From an uncultured Anaeromusa sp. (lineage in GTDB: Bacteria; Bacillota; Negativicutes; Anaeromusales; Anaeromusaceae): a stretch of DNA of 64,000 bases. This document shows, piece by piece, positions 10,542 through 20,016 of this stretch. The stretch covers positions 3,222,001 to 3,286,000 of the forward strand of contig NZ_OY781460.1 of NCBI RefSeq assembly GCF_963676855.1, read 5' to 3'. The position numbers and the translations under genes are program-made. A model generated the notes under the pieces. It was not told where the DNA came from and did not search any database. It was given only the letters and a program-made list of their open reading frames with translations. Position 1 is the stretch's first letter. Each line of letters starts with the position of its first letter.

Positions 10542-11900
10542 TTATAAAACGCCGACAGAGTGCAGAAAAATCAAGCCAAGCAATACTGGCGTCACATAGC
10601 GCACACTAAACCAATAAAAGGTAAACATGCCTCCTAATGGCAGAGCGCCGCCATTAGAAAATTCACGCCGCAGCTCTTCCCACGAGAGATGACGCCGCAC
10701 AAAAATAACAAAGCACAAACCGCCCAAAGGCAGCATAAGATTTGATGAAAGATAGTCGAACCAATCAAAAAAGCCTCGCCCCATCCAGGTATAACTTCCT
10801 AAAAGACTAGCTTTATCCACCGAAAGCGTAGCTAAAATTCCTATGCAAAAAATGATCAGAGCGTTCAGCGCCGCTGCTTTTTTACGATCAAAACCGTATT
10901 CTTCGCTCATCCAGGCAGTAGGCACCTCCACCAACGACAACATCGCAGTCGTGGCGGCAATGGACGCCAGAAAGAAAAAAGCTACCAAGAGTAAATTCCC
11001 AAAAGGAATTTGCGAAAAAACCAACGGAATAGTCATAAACAAAAGCCCAGGACCGGCACCAGGCTCTAGTCCAAAAGAAAAAACGGTAGGAAATACCGCC
11101 AGACCAGCTAGCAACGATACCATGGTATCAGATACGGCGACCTTAGCGCCTGTACGAAACAAATTATTGTCAGCCGTAAAATAGCTGGCATACGTCGTCA
11201 TAGTACCCATACCCAAAGACAGTTTAAAAAAGGCTAATCCCATAGCCGTCAATACCGCCGCACCGCTCAGTTTGCTAAAATCGACCTGAAAAAGAAAATC
11301 TACGCCGGCTCCAGCTCCCGGCAGCGTTAACGCCCGGAAATCACAGATTAAAATTAAAACAAATAATAACGGCATCAAGGTCTTGGTCATACGTTCAATC
11401 CCTTTTTGCACACCAAAAGCAATAATACTGGAAACAACCACTAATACAATAAACTGCCACAAAACCGGCGATAAAGGACCAATTACGACGTTACCAAATT
11501 CCACTTTGGCCGCCTCCATGGTTATGCCAACAAAATCACCTTGAATCGCTTTGAACAAATAGTAATATACCCAACCGGCTACGCAACTGTAAAAAAACAT
11601 AATCAAATATGCCGATGCCACACCCATGGTCCCCACATGCTTCCAAGCGGTGCCTGGACTCAGCATGCTCATCGCCCCTACCGGATTTTTACGCGTTTTG
11701 CGTCCTACGTAAAATTCTGTCCACATCACAGGTAGACCGATAAAGGCTACGCACAACAAATACACCGCCAAGAACGCGCCTCCTCCGAATTCCCCTACTA
11801 AATAAGGGAATTTCCAAATATTTCCCAGGCCGACAGCCGATCCGAGTGTCGCAAAAAAGACGGCTAAGCCGGAAGAAAAGGTTTCTCTTTGTCCAGTCAT
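10542..11900 (-). CDS. Sodium-dependent amino-acid symporter (NSS/SNF family)
   Basis: This is a LeuT-fold sodium-coupled transporter for an amino acid or related amine. The conserved first helix GSAVGLGNIWKFPYLVGEFGGGAF carries the sodium and substrate carboxylate site, and about 11-12 hydrophobic segments follow. The length (452 residues) suits the short bacterial NSS subgroup. I place the start at the ATG at 11900, which sits behind GAGGAAGGAAGTGAGG; an upstream in-frame TTG at 11921 lies inside this purine-rich leader and is less likely. The substrate cannot be read from sequence. In an amino-acid-fermenting host it would supply fermentable amino acids. Confidence 0.88.
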   Translation of the reverse strand: MTGQRETFSSGLAVFFATLGSAVGLGNIWKFPYLVGEFGGGAFLAVYLLCVAFIGLPVMWTEFYVGRKTRKNPVGAMSMLSPGTAWKHVGTMGVASAYLIMFFYSCVAGWVYYYLFKAIQGDFVGITMEAAKVEFGNVVIGPLSPVLWQFIVLVVVSSIIAFGVQKGIERMTKTLMPLLFVLILICDFRALTLPGAGAGVDFLFQVDFSKLSGAAVLTAMGLAFFKLSLGMGTMTTYASYFTADNNLFRTGAKVAVSDTMVSLLAGLAVFPTVFSFGLEPGAGPGLLFMTIPLVFSQIPFGNLLLVAFFFLASIAATTAMLSLVEVPTAWMSEEYGFDRKKAAALNALIIFCIGILATLSVDKASLLGSYTWMGRGFFDWFDYLSSNLMLPLGGLCFVIFVRRHLSWEELRREFSNGGALPLGGMFTFYWFSVRYVTPVLLGLIFLHSVGVL

Positions 11901-12030
11901 CTGCCTCACTTCCTTCCTCAAATTAATGGCTTTTTTGTTTGCGCCGCCTGCTTCTTACTTGTATTATCTTATATTTTTAGAATAATCGCAAAATATTTTT
12001 ATTTCAAAATCGCACGCACGGCAGCAAGAC

Positions 12031-12077
12031 AAAAAAATAGACAAGGCCGTCTGGCGCACACACCAAACAGCCTTGTC
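12031..12077 (-). terminator. Terminator of purL
   Basis: A 15-bp stem (12040-12054 with 12063-12077) followed by TATTTTTTT on the minus strand. The two non-Watson-Crick positions are G.U pairs only on the minus-strand RNA, indicating that strand is the functional one. Confidence 0.9.
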
Positions 12078-12125
12078 CATCCTAGCAAAGGTTGCCTATT
12101 TTGTCAATTTACAACATTACATTTA

Positions 12126-15100
12126 CTATTCGGCAAAATACGCCACGCCTGCTTCAAAAATATGCTGGTCCTTCGCCCCTGGCACATTCTTGAAAACTTG
12201 CGCCCCAATTCGCTCGGAATGGCCCATTTTCCCCAGCACCCGCCCATCCGGACTTGTGATGCCCTCGATCGCATCCAAAGACCCATTAGGGTTGTGCGGC
12301 AGCTCATGCGTAGGCTGCCCTGTCAAATCCACATATTGCGTCGCCACTTGTCCGGCGGCGTGCAGCGTCGTCAACCACTGCGGCGGAGCGTAAAATCGTC
12401 CTTCGCCATGAGACATCGCCACTACATGCTCGTCACCGCTTTTAGTCAGTGCCAGCCACGGTGAACGATTGTTGGTGACGCGCGTGCGAGCCAAGCAAGA
12501 AATATGCCGTCCCAGGGAATTAAAGGTCAAAGTAGGACAAGAAGCATCTAAGGGCCGAATTTCGCCAAAGGGCAACAAGCCCAGTTTGATCAATGCCTGG
12601 AAGCCGTTGCAAATACCCAACGCCAAACCATCCCTTTTCTGCAGCAATTCCATCACGCCTTCGCTCAAACGCGGATTACGCAGCATCGTAGCAATAAACT
12701 TACCAGAACCGTCCGGTTCGTCACCAGCGCTGAAGCCGCCGGGCAGCATCAAAATATTGGCCTGTTTTAGCGCTGCTGCAAACGCTTGTACTGACTCTTC
12801 CACCGCTGCTGGCGTCAGATTGCGAATTACTAGCGTTTGCGCCACAGCCCCCGCTTTTTCAAAGGCTCTGGCAGTGTCATATTCGCAATTGCTTCCCGGG
12901 AAAACAGGAATGAGCACGCGAGGCTTAGCCAACCGCAAAGAGCCGCGCCGACGCTCTTTCGCCGCTCCTAAACTACCCGCAGGCACACCTGCGGAAACTG
13001 GTGCCTTGGTAGGAAATACCTTCTCCAGCGGTGCTTCCCAAGCAGCTTGAGCCTGCGCAAGTAGGAGACTTCGCCCTTGCAGCTCAAATTCCGACTCTGC
13101 CGTTACCGTCCCCAGCACTACCACGCGGCAATCGGAAAGAACCTCCGTCACATCCAAGTCAGCCGCCACTTCAAGAAGCAAACTGCCGTATTCCGGCGCA
13201 AAAAGGACCGCTGGCTCTACAGCAGCGTCAAAACGCACACCCAAGGCATTGCCAAAACTCATGCGGCTGACCGCAGCGGCAATGCCTCCATAGCGCACCG
13301 CCGAAGCCGCTTTAACCAGACCCTTGGCAGTCAATTCTCCCACTCGATCATACATAACGGCCATGCCTGCAAAATCAGGTATTTCTTCGGCATCCCTGGT
13401 TACAGGCAGCCATAAAAGCTTGTTTCCCGCCTCTTTGAATTCCGGTGACAGGACTTGCGCCGCCTTCGCCGTAGACACAGCAAAAGAAATCAATGTTGGC
13501 GGCACATTCAATTCTTGGAAAGAGCCGGACATGCTGTCTTTGCCGCCGATAGCCGGCAGTCCCAATTGCACCTGCGCCTCAAAAGCGCCCAGCAATGCCG
13601 CCAAGGGCTTGCCCCAACGCTGCGGATCCGTCCCTAAGCGCTCAAAATACTCCTGGAAAGACAACCGAATGCGCCGCCAGTCACCGCCCATGGCCACTAC
13701 TTTCGCCACAGACTCTACCACCGCATATAGAGCGCCATGGAACGGACTCCAACTCCCAATAGCCGGATGGTAACCAAACGTCATAACCGTCGCCGTCGTT
13801 GTTTCCCCCTGCAGCACCGGCAGCTTAGCTGCCATGCCTTCAGCAGGAGTCAACTGGTGTTTACCACCTAAAGGCATCAACACACTGGCTGCGCCAATGG
13901 TGCTGTCAAATCGCTCCACAAGCCCTTTTTGGCTGCAAACGTTCAGCTCTCCCAGCAGCTTCAGCCATGCTTCGCGCCAGTCGGCCACAGCCGCAGCTCC
14001 AAAGAAGGAGACGTCAGCCGGTGCAACTACAAAAGCTTTAGTCGACTGCTTAACTCCGGCGGTATCCAGAAAATCCCGACTCAAGGATACAATCGCTTTG
14101 TCACGCCACAACATAGTCAAACGCCGGTCATCGGTAACCGTAGCTACCACAGTGGCTTCTAAATTTTCCTCATCCGCATGACGTTGGAAGGCTGCGGCAT
14201 GTTCCGCAGCGACAACCACCGCCATGCGCTCTTGGGATTCCGAAATAGCCAGTTCCGTGCCATCAAGGCCTTCGTATTTTTTAGGCACCCGGTCAAGTTC
14301 AATACGCACGCCGTCTGTCAGTTCGCCCACTGCAACAGAAACGCCGCCAGCGCCAAAATCATTGCACCGTTTAATCATACGGCTTACTTCGCTTCGCCGG
14401 AACAATCGCTGAATTTTACGCTCGGTAGGCGGATTTCCTTTTTGCACTTCCGCCCCACACGTAGCCAACGACTCTTCGGTATGCGCCTTAGAAGACCCGG
14501 TAGCACCGCCACAACCGTCGCGGCCGGTTCGCCCGCCCACCAAAATCACTACATCCCCAGGCTGCGGCTGCGCGCGAACCACGTTTTCCTTAGGCGCCGC
14601 CGCCATCACCGCGCCAACTTCCATACGTTTAGCCACAAAACCTTCGTCATAGAACTCGCTCACCTGACCAGTAGCCAGACCAATCTGATTACCGTAAGAG
14701 CTGTAGCCTGAAGCCGCGCCTGTAGTAATCTTGCGCTGCGACAGTTTTCCCGGCAATGTCTCCGCCAACGAACGACGAGGATCGCCGCTGCCGGTTACCC
14801 GCATGGCTTGATACACATAGGAACGCCCAGAAAGGGGGTCACGAATAGCTCCGCCCAAACAGGTGGCGGCACCACCAAAAGGCTCGATTTCCGTCGGGTG
14901 ATTATGGGTTTCATTTTTGAACATTACGAGCCATTCTTCGGGTTTGCCGTCTACGTCGGCTTCCACCACAATGCTGCAGGCATTGATCTCATCAGAAGCG
15001 TCCAAATCATTCAACAAGCCCCTCCGACGCAGTTCCTTCATCCCCAAAACCGCCACATCCATCAAACAAACATCGCGATCTTTCTCTTTGGCGCCGTAAA

Positions 15101-15890
15101 CCTTGCGCCGCGTAGCAAGATAAGCGTCGTAAGCCGCCGCAATTCGTTTGCCATAGCGACCTTCGCCAAAGCGAACCTCTTCCAAACAAGTATGAAACGT
15201 CGTATGACGACAATGATCTGACCAATACGTGTCCAGCACGCGAATTTCTGTCAGCGTAGGCTCGCGTTTTTCTTGGGTTTGAAAATATTCTTGGCAAAAG
15301 CGCAAATCCGCCGCGCTCATAGCCAAACCCAGTTCAGCGTGCAAGACCGTTACCGCCGCCTCATCTAATGCTAAAAAGCCGGTCAGCACCGCCACATCGT
15401 CCGGCTGCACCAGTTCTTCTTCCAAAGTAGACGGTTTTTCCAGAGCCGCCTCGCGCGCTTCTACAGGGTTGATGCAGTACGCCTTGATTCTGTCCAATTC
15501 TTCCGCTGTTACAGCTCCACCCAGCGCCAGCACCTTGGCAGTACGGATCTGAGGCCGCTCTCCTGCCGACAAAAGCTGCAAACACTGCGCCGCAGAGTCA
15601 GCCCGTTGGTCATACTGGCCTGGCAGATATTCCATGGCAAAAAAAACGGTTTCCGGCCATACTGGCAAGGCCTCTTCGTAGACATCATCCACCATAGGCT
15701 CGACGAACACCAGCGATTTCGCCTGTTCCCATTCCTTCTCGCCTAAACCAGCCACATCATACCGATTGAGCACTCGCACACTGCACAAGGAAGACAAGCT
15801 GAGATTCTCCCGTAAATCCGCTAAAATACCTGCTGCCTCCACCGCATGGTCTGCTCGTTTTTCAACGAAAATTCTTTTTACTGCCGACAC
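12126..15890 (-). CDS. purL: Phosphoribosylformylglycinamidine synthase, single-chain
   Basis: This cytoplasmic enzyme makes FGAM from FGAR, ATP and glutamine in purine synthesis. It is the large single-chain form (about 1254 residues), with synthase halves carrying THNHPTEIEPFGGAATCLGG and a class I glutamine amidotransferase at the C terminus (VFPGSNCEYD, nucleophile Cys in GICNGFQ, SHGEGRF). I choose the GTG at 15890 because AGGAGG lies seven bases upstream; an open extension of 20 codons to 15950 carries no such site and no family similarity. No other pur genes are in the window, so the gene stands alone. A PurR-box-like sequence lies just upstream. Confidence 0.95.
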   Translation of the reverse strand: MSAVKRIFVEKRADHAVEAAGILADLRENLSLSSLCSVRVLNRYDVAGLGEKEWEQAKSLVFVEPMVDDVYEEALPVWPETVFFAMEYLPGQYDQRADSAAQCLQLLSAGERPQIRTAKVLALGGAVTAEELDRIKAYCINPVEAREAALEKPSTLEEELVQPDDVAVLTGFLALDEAAVTVLHAELGLAMSAADLRFCQEYFQTQEKREPTLTEIRVLDTYWSDHCRHTTFHTCLEEVRFGEGRYGKRIAAAYDAYLATRRKVYGAKEKDRDVCLMDVAVLGMKELRRRGLLNDLDASDEINACSIVVEADVDGKPEEWLVMFKNETHNHPTEIEPFGGAATCLGGAIRDPLSGRSYVYQAMRVTGSGDPRRSLAETLPGKLSQRKITTGAASGYSSYGNQIGLATGQVSEFYDEGFVAKRMEVGAVMAAAPKENVVRAQPQPGDVVILVGGRTGRDGCGGATGSSKAHTEESLATCGAEVQKGNPPTERKIQRLFRRSEVSRMIKRCNDFGAGGVSVAVGELTDGVRIELDRVPKKYEGLDGTELAISESQERMAVVVAAEHAAAFQRHADEENLEATVVATVTDDRRLTMLWRDKAIVSLSRDFLDTAGVKQSTKAFVVAPADVSFFGAAAVADWREAWLKLLGELNVCSQKGLVERFDSTIGAASVLMPLGGKHQLTPAEGMAAKLPVLQGETTTATVMTFGYHPAIGSWSPFHGALYAVVESVAKVVAMGGDWRRIRLSFQEYFERLGTDPQRWGKPLAALLGAFEAQVQLGLPAIGGKDSMSGSFQELNVPPTLISFAVSTAKAAQVLSPEFKEAGNKLLWLPVTRDAEEIPDFAGMAVMYDRVGELTAKGLVKAASAVRYGGIAAAVSRMSFGNALGVRFDAAVEPAVLFAPEYGSLLLEVAADLDVTEVLSDCRVVVLGTVTAESEFELQGRSLLLAQAQAAWEAPLEKVFPTKAPVSAGVPAGSLGAAKERRRGSLRLAKPRVLIPVFPGSNCEYDTARAFEKAGAVAQTLVIRNLTPAAVEESVQAFAAALKQANILMLPGGFSAGDEPDGSGKFIATMLRNPRLSEGVMELLQKRDGLALGICNGFQALIKLGLLPFGEIRPLDASCPTLTFNSLGRHISCLARTRVTNNRSPWLALTKSGDEHVVAMSHGEGRFYAPPQWLTTLHAAGQVATQYVDLTGQPTHELPHNPNGSLDAIEGITSPDGRVLGKMGHSERIGAQVFKNVPGAKDQHIFEAGVAYFAE

Positions 15891-15902
15891 GCAAACGCCT
15901 CC

Positions 15903-15915
15903 TAAACCGAACATT
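15903..15915. promoter_or_regulatory. PurR-box-like sequence upstream of purL
   Basis: The plus-strand sequence TAAACCGAACATT matches 12 of 13 positions of the Bacillus PurBox consensus AWWWCCGAACWWT and lies 13-25 bases before the purL start, next to a minus-strand TATAAT (15913-15918). A second partial copy of the core, in opposite orientation (CCTGAACATT), is near 15975-15984. PurBoxes normally come as closely spaced inverted pairs, which is not the case here. Confidence 0.3.
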
Positions 15916-15965
15916 ATAGTATTCTTTATAAGAAAAAAAGCCAATTTCACCCTTGTTGCACCGCC

Positions 15966-15994
15966 AGTTTATCATGAATGTTCAGGCCTTGCAA
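15966..15994 (-). promoter_or_regulatory. Candidate purL promoter
   Basis: Minus strand TTGCAA, 17-base spacer, TAAACT. It would start transcription near 15958, giving a leader of about 70 bases. Moderate match only. Confidence 0.45.
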
Positions 15995-16039
15995 GAGAGA
16001 TTCGTTCGCTTTATTCCGTGCTTTTTCATAAAAGCAGCG

Positions 16040-16822
16040 TCAAACTTTCGGTATTCTGCGTCCTGAAAAAATTTCCGCCATTTCTTTTTTTACACGCTGT
16101 TTGATTTTTTTCTTTTCCCCGGGCAACAGTTCGTTTTTATCGGTTCCGAACAAGTACGTATCCAGATCAAAGTCCTTCAGCAGCATTTTTGTATGAAAAA
16201 TATTCTCCTGATAGACATTTACATCAATCATTTGATACAAATTGCGAATTTCCGGATCAATGTAGTTTTGAATGGAATTGATTTTATGATCAATAAAATA
16301 CTTTTTCCCTTTAATGTCCCTTGTAAACCCGCGCACCCGATAATCCATAATGGCAATATCCGAACAAAAGCTGCGCAGCAAAAAGTTCAAGGCCTTCAGC
16401 GGCGAAATATGGCCGCAAGTCGATACATCAATATCGGCTCGAAACGTGCTAATCCCTTTGTCTGGATGGCTTTCTGGATACGTATGCACCGTAATATGGC
16501 TTTTATCCAAATGCGCCAATACAGTCTCCGGTTGAACCTCCATATGTTCTTCTGCAATCAGCATGGTCACGCTAGCTCCTTGCGGGTCATAATCTTGTTT
16601 GGCAACATTCAAGACATTAGCGCCAATCATGCCTGCTACTTCTTCTAAGATGCTTGTCAGCCGCTCCGCGCTATATTCTTCATCAATGTAGGCAATATAA
16701 TCCCGCATGTGTTGCGGGGTCTTGGCATAACAAATATCATATACATTAAAGCTCAAGGTTTTTGTCAGATTATTAAAGCCATACAACTTAAGCTTTTTCA
16801 GGCTTTTAATTTCCATTTCCAC
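16040..16822 (-). CDS. speD: S-adenosylmethionine decarboxylase proenzyme (E. coli SpeD type)
   Basis: SpeD decarboxylates S-adenosylmethionine to provide the aminopropyl donor for spermidine. The 260-residue proenzyme is the long, E. coli-type form. Self-cleavage at [16 protein letters not shown] (Lys-Ser bond) generates the pyruvoyl group, and the downstream [16 protein letters not shown] segment is typical. Spermidine synthase is not nearby. The gene has a good promoter upstream and is divergent from the HD-GYP gene. Confidence 0.95.
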   Translation of the reverse strand: MEMEIKSLKKLKLYGFNNLTKTLSFNVYDICYAKTPQHMRDYIAYIDEEYSAERLTSILEEVAGMIGANVLNVAKQDYDPQGASVTMLIAEEHMEVQPETVLAHLDKSHITVHTYPESHPDKGISTFRADIDVSTCGHISPLKALNFLLRSFCSDIAIMDYRVRGFTRDIKGKKYFIDHKINSIQNYIDPEIRNLYQMIDVNVYQENIFHTKMLLKDFDLDTYLFGTDKNELLPGEKKKIKQRVKKEMAEIFSGRRIPKV

Positions 16823-16866
16823 ACTCCTTCTTCCGGTCCTACGCTGCTAAAAATTGATTCCCTTTT

Positions 16867-16895
16867 ATTGTAACGAGATCTGGACAAATACTCAA
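16867..16895 (-). promoter_or_regulatory. Promoter of speD
   Basis: Minus strand TTGAGT, 17-base spacer, TACAAT, ending about 45 bases before the speD start codon. It sits in the 169-base divergent spacer before the HD-GYP gene. Confidence 0.6.
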
Positions 16896-16991
16896 TATCA
16901 TGCCAGCATTTTCTGAAGGAGGCATCGCCTTGCATGACGAATAATATCGTTATTGACTAGTTAGATTAGCAGCAAGAAAGAGGAGACCTGT

Positions 16992-18089
16992 ATGCAAAAG
17001 CTTCCAATTGCCGACCTCAAAGCCGGCATGTTAACAGCCCGCTCTATTTTGGGCACCGACGGCCGCCTGCTGCTGGCACAGGATACGGTCCTGACGACCG
17101 CTTATATTGACCGTATGAAGGAATTGGGGGTTGCAGCAATTTACGTGCAAAATCCCTATTTGAAAGATATCAAAGTGCCTGAGCTGGTCCGCGATGAGAC
17201 ACGCTACGTCGCTATGCAAGCGGTAAAGGAGTGTTTTGCCACCCTGCGGGATCGTCAGGTTTTTTCCGCGTACGCCGTCATCGCCGCCGCCGATCAGCTG
17301 GTTGAAGAAATCATGGCAAACGGCAACGTACTTGTCCATCTCACCGATATCCGCGTACATGACGACTACACCTTTGCTCACAGCGTCAATGTCGCCATCT
17401 TATCTGCGCTTACCCTATTGCACATGGGGTATAAGGAAAAAGATCTCCGCATAGCGACCTTGGGCGCGCTGCTCCACGACGTGGGCAAAATGCATATTCC
17501 TTTGGAAATTTTAGTGAAACCCGGAGGACTTACCACAACAGAAATGGACATCATGCGCCAGCATGCCGAGCTTGGTTTCGACATTCTGCGACATGGTGAA
17601 AAAATCCCTCTCTTATCCGCTCATGTGGCTTTGCAGCATCACGAAAAAAATGACGGCACTGGTTATCCGCGTGGCTTAATCGGCGACAGCATTCACCCCT
17701 TCGCTCAAGTCACCAGCATTGCCGATGTCTATGATGCAGTCACAAGTGACCGGCCCTATCGCTTAGGCATGGCCCCCGACCAAGCGTACGACCTCCTGCA
17801 AGCCTTATCGGGAAGCCATTTTTCACCGCAAGCCTTAACGGAATTTTTCGCTCATTTAGCTACCTACCCTGTCGGCTCTTTTGTGTGCCTAAACACGGGC
17901 GCTTTCGGCATTGTACTGGATGTCCCTTCCAAGCTTCCCTGCCGGCCCTTGCTCCAATTGGTCACCGACGAAACCGGCCTGCCTTTAAGTGAACACGTAA
18001 CCTTAAACCTAACGGAAAATTTGACCGCCAAAATAGTTCGCTTGCTTACGCCAAGGGAAATTTCCGCACTCCCCCTTTGCCACGCCTAG
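16992..18089 (+). CDS. HD-GYP domain cyclic-di-GMP phosphodiesterase
   Basis: HD-GYP proteins hydrolyse cyclic di-GMP. Residues 1-60 form a small N-terminal domain (KLPIADLKAGMLTARSILG) common in this family. The catalytic domain at about 120-300 has HSVNVAILSAL, the metal-binding HDVGKMHIP, the HHEKNDGTGYPRGL stretch containing the GYP signature and a late IADVYDAVTSDRPYR. All metal ligands appear present, so it should be active. There is no membrane segment or receiver domain. GAGGAG precedes the ATG. The photolyase follows 22 bases later, suggesting co-transcription. Confidence 0.92.
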   Translation: MQKLPIADLKAGMLTARSILGTDGRLLLAQDTVLTTAYIDRMKELGVAAIYVQNPYLKDIKVPELVRDETRYVAMQAVKECFATLRDRQVFSAYAVIAAADQLVEEIMANGNVLVHLTDIRVHDDYTFAHSVNVAILSALTLLHMGYKEKDLRIATLGALLHDVGKMHIPLEILVKPGGLTTTEMDIMRQHAELGFDILRHGEKIPLLSAHVALQHHEKNDGTGYPRGLIGDSIHPFAQVTSIADVYDAVTSDRPYRLGMAPDQAYDLLQALSGSHFSPQALTEFFAHLATYPVGSFVCLNTGAFGIVLDVPSKLPCRPLLQLVTDETGLPLSEHVTLNLTENLTAKIVRLLTPREISALPLCHA

Positions 18090-18111
18090 GCATCCAAGGA
18101 GGCTGATCTCT

Positions 18112-19455
18112 ATGCAAGAAAGAATACGCCTGCTGCGCGATACCTCACCCGATTCCGGTCCTATTGTATACTGGATGAGCCGCGAACAGCGCTGTTATGA
18201 CAACACTGCGTTAGTGCATGCTGCTGCGCTTGCTTCATCGCTGCAGCGTTCTTTAGTAGTCGTTTTTTGTTTGAGTCCTTCTTTTTTACAAGCATCTCGG
18301 CGTCATTATGACTTCATGCTCCAAGGCTTGGCAGAAACAGAACACGAACTAGCAGCCTTAGGCATTTCTTTTCAACTGTTGCCAGACGCCGCCCCCAAAA
18401 TTTTGCCGTCTTTTTTAAAAGGACAAAAGGCGGCTTTTCTAGTTTGCGATCTAGATCCCCTTCGCCTAAAGAGGCTATGGCTAAAGGAAATCTTAGCACA
18501 AACAAGCCTGTCTGTGGCGGAAGTAGACGGCCACAACATCGTGCCGCTTTGGCTGGCGTCAGGCAAACGTGAATATGCCGCTTACACGCTGCGACCCAAG
18601 TTGCACCGTCTCTTGCCCTATTTTGCAACCACCCCTGTAAGCATCACACCGCAAGGTCCCCCGCTTGCGCCGCGCACGCCTTGGGAAAAATGGCACACCT
18701 TGGACAACCGCAACGTCGGTCCTTCTCCCACAACATGGCTGCAACCAGGAAGCCGCGCCTCCTTGAGAAGACTGGACTCTTTTCTTCAGCATACTCTCTC
18801 TGGTTATGCTTGGAGACGAAATGATCCAAACCTGCCTGGTCAATCCCAGCTTTCACCTTATTTGCATTTTGGCCAGCTTTCCCCGCAACGCGTTGCCTGG
18901 GAAGTACGCCGCTTATTCCCCTCAGGTAGCCCGGACAGCGACGCTTTTCTAGAAGAGCTCGTCGTCCGGCGTGAGTTGGCTGATAACTATTGCTTCTATA
19001 CGCCAGACTATGATCAAACAACAGCCTTCCCAACTTGGGCACAAACGACTTTGGAAGAGCATCTCAGCGACCCTAGACCAGCAACGTATCTTTTTTCCCA
19101 ACTAGAAACTGCGACTACCGCGGATCCTCTTTGGAATGCCGCCCAGAACGAACTAGTGCAAACCGGAAAAATGCATGGCTATCTGCGCATGTATTGGGCC
19201 AAAAAAATACTAGAATGGTCTTCACAGCCTCAAGAAGCCTTGGACATAGCCATTCTCCTCAATGATCGTTATTCCTTAGACGGTCGTGACCCTAACGGCT
19301 ATGCCGGAATTGCTTGGAGTATCGGCGGCGTTCACGATCGTCCTTGGCCTAGTCGCCCCGTCTTCGGCAAAGTTCGTTCGATGACTTTCGGCGGCGCCAA
19401 AAAGAAATTTGACATAGCCAAATATATTGCCGCACATTCCCCGGACAGTCTATGA
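18112..19455 (+). CDS. phr: Class II CPD photolyase
   Basis: The 447-residue product is a DNA repair enzyme that splits UV-induced cyclobutane pyrimidine dimers using light and FAD. Class II features include the N-terminal IVYWMSREQRCYDN, an internal KMHGYLRMYWAKKILEW segment forming part of the FAD/lesion pocket and NDRYSLDGRDPNGYAGIAWS near the C terminus. The gene follows the HD-GYP gene by 22 bases with AAGGAGG before its ATG. Class II enzymes are scattered in bacteria, so lateral origin is possible. Confidence 0.93.
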   Translation: MQERIRLLRDTSPDSGPIVYWMSREQRCYDNTALVHAAALASSLQRSLVVVFCLSPSFLQASRRHYDFMLQGLAETEHELAALGISFQLLPDAAPKILPSFLKGQKAAFLVCDLDPLRLKRLWLKEILAQTSLSVAEVDGHNIVPLWLASGKREYAAYTLRPKLHRLLPYFATTPVSITPQGPPLAPRTPWEKWHTLDNRNVGPSPTTWLQPGSRASLRRLDSFLQHTLSGYAWRRNDPNLPGQSQLSPYLHFGQLSPQRVAWEVRRLFPSGSPDSDAFLEELVVRRELADNYCFYTPDYDQTTAFPTWAQTTLEEHLSDPRPATYLFSQLETATTADPLWNAAQNELVQTGKMHGYLRMYWAKKILEWSSQPQEALDIAILLNDRYSLDGRDPNGYAGIAWSIGGVHDRPWPSRPVFGKVRSMTFGGAKKKFDIAKYIAAHSPDSL

Positions 19456-19550
19456 GAATGGAGGACTAAGCAACAGAGAAACAAACATAAGTAACAGGAG
19501 AAGCGGAGGGTACGCAAAAAGGTTACGGAGTACGGGTTTTTGAACAGATA

Positions 19551-19597
19551 TAAAAAGAACTGCCATTTGCGGTCTCGTCCCGCAAATGGCAGTTCTT
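19551..19597 (-). terminator. Terminator of amtB-glnB; hairpin shared with the photolyase end
   Basis: A perfect 18-bp stem (19555-19572 with 19580-19597, AAGAACTGCC.. / ..GGCAGTTCTT). On the minus strand it runs into TTTTTATA and serves glnB; on the plus strand it lacks a T-run but may still slow the convergent photolyase transcript. Confidence 0.85.
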
Positions 19598-19606
19598 GCT
19601 ATTCAT

Positions 19607-19969
19607 TTACTCTTTTTTCTCACCTACAGCCATGGCGCCTTCTTCACCAGTACGAATGCGAATAGCATTGCGAATGGGATACACGAAAATCTTGCCGTCA
19701 CCAAGTTTACCGGTCCGCAACGTATTGCGCATCACATCCATGACGGCTTTCATCTCGCTTTCCTTGACCACTGTCTCTACTTTAACCTTGGGCAGCAAAT
19801 TGACCGCGTACTCTGTACCACGATACACTTCAGTATGTCCTTTTTGACTGCCACAGCCATATACCTGAGTCACTGTCATACCAGTTATGCCGATTTCCGC
19901 CAAAGCATCTTTAAGATCCTCCAGCTTACCCGGACGAGTGACCACTTCAATTTTAATCAAATCGTCCAC
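19607..19969 (-). CDS. glnB: Nitrogen regulatory protein P-II
   Basis: P-II proteins sense 2-oxoglutarate and ATP/ADP and control ammonium transport and assimilation. The 120-residue sequence has family features: the T-loop around VYGCGSQKGHTEVYRGTEYAV (the uridylylation Tyr of the enteric form lies in this loop), then the B-loop TGKLGDGKIFV and the C-loop region RIRTGEEG. It starts with GTG at 19969 with GGGGGA upstream, 47 bases after amtB. Its position next to amtB implies a GlnK-like role, blocking the AmtB pore when nitrogen is plentiful. Confidence 0.93.
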   Translation of the reverse strand: MDDLIKIEVVTRPGKLEDLKDALAEIGITGMTVTQVYGCGSQKGHTEVYRGTEYAVNLLPKVKVETVVKESEMKAVMDVMRNTLRTGKLGDGKIFVYPIRNAIRIRTGEEGAMAVGEKKE

Positions 19970-20016
19970 ATCATCAATCCCCCTTCAACTCGCATTTCTC
20001 TTTCTTTACTATCAGT

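Noticed and set aside
12126..15950. Upstream start of purL at 15950
   Set aside because: The first 20 codons have no ribosome binding site or family similarity; the GTG at 15890 follows AGGAGG.
16920..16980. Tiny leader peptide (MTNNIVID) upstream of the HD-GYP gene
   Set aside because: AAGGAGG is 11 bases from the ATG and there is no attenuator structure; more likely chance.
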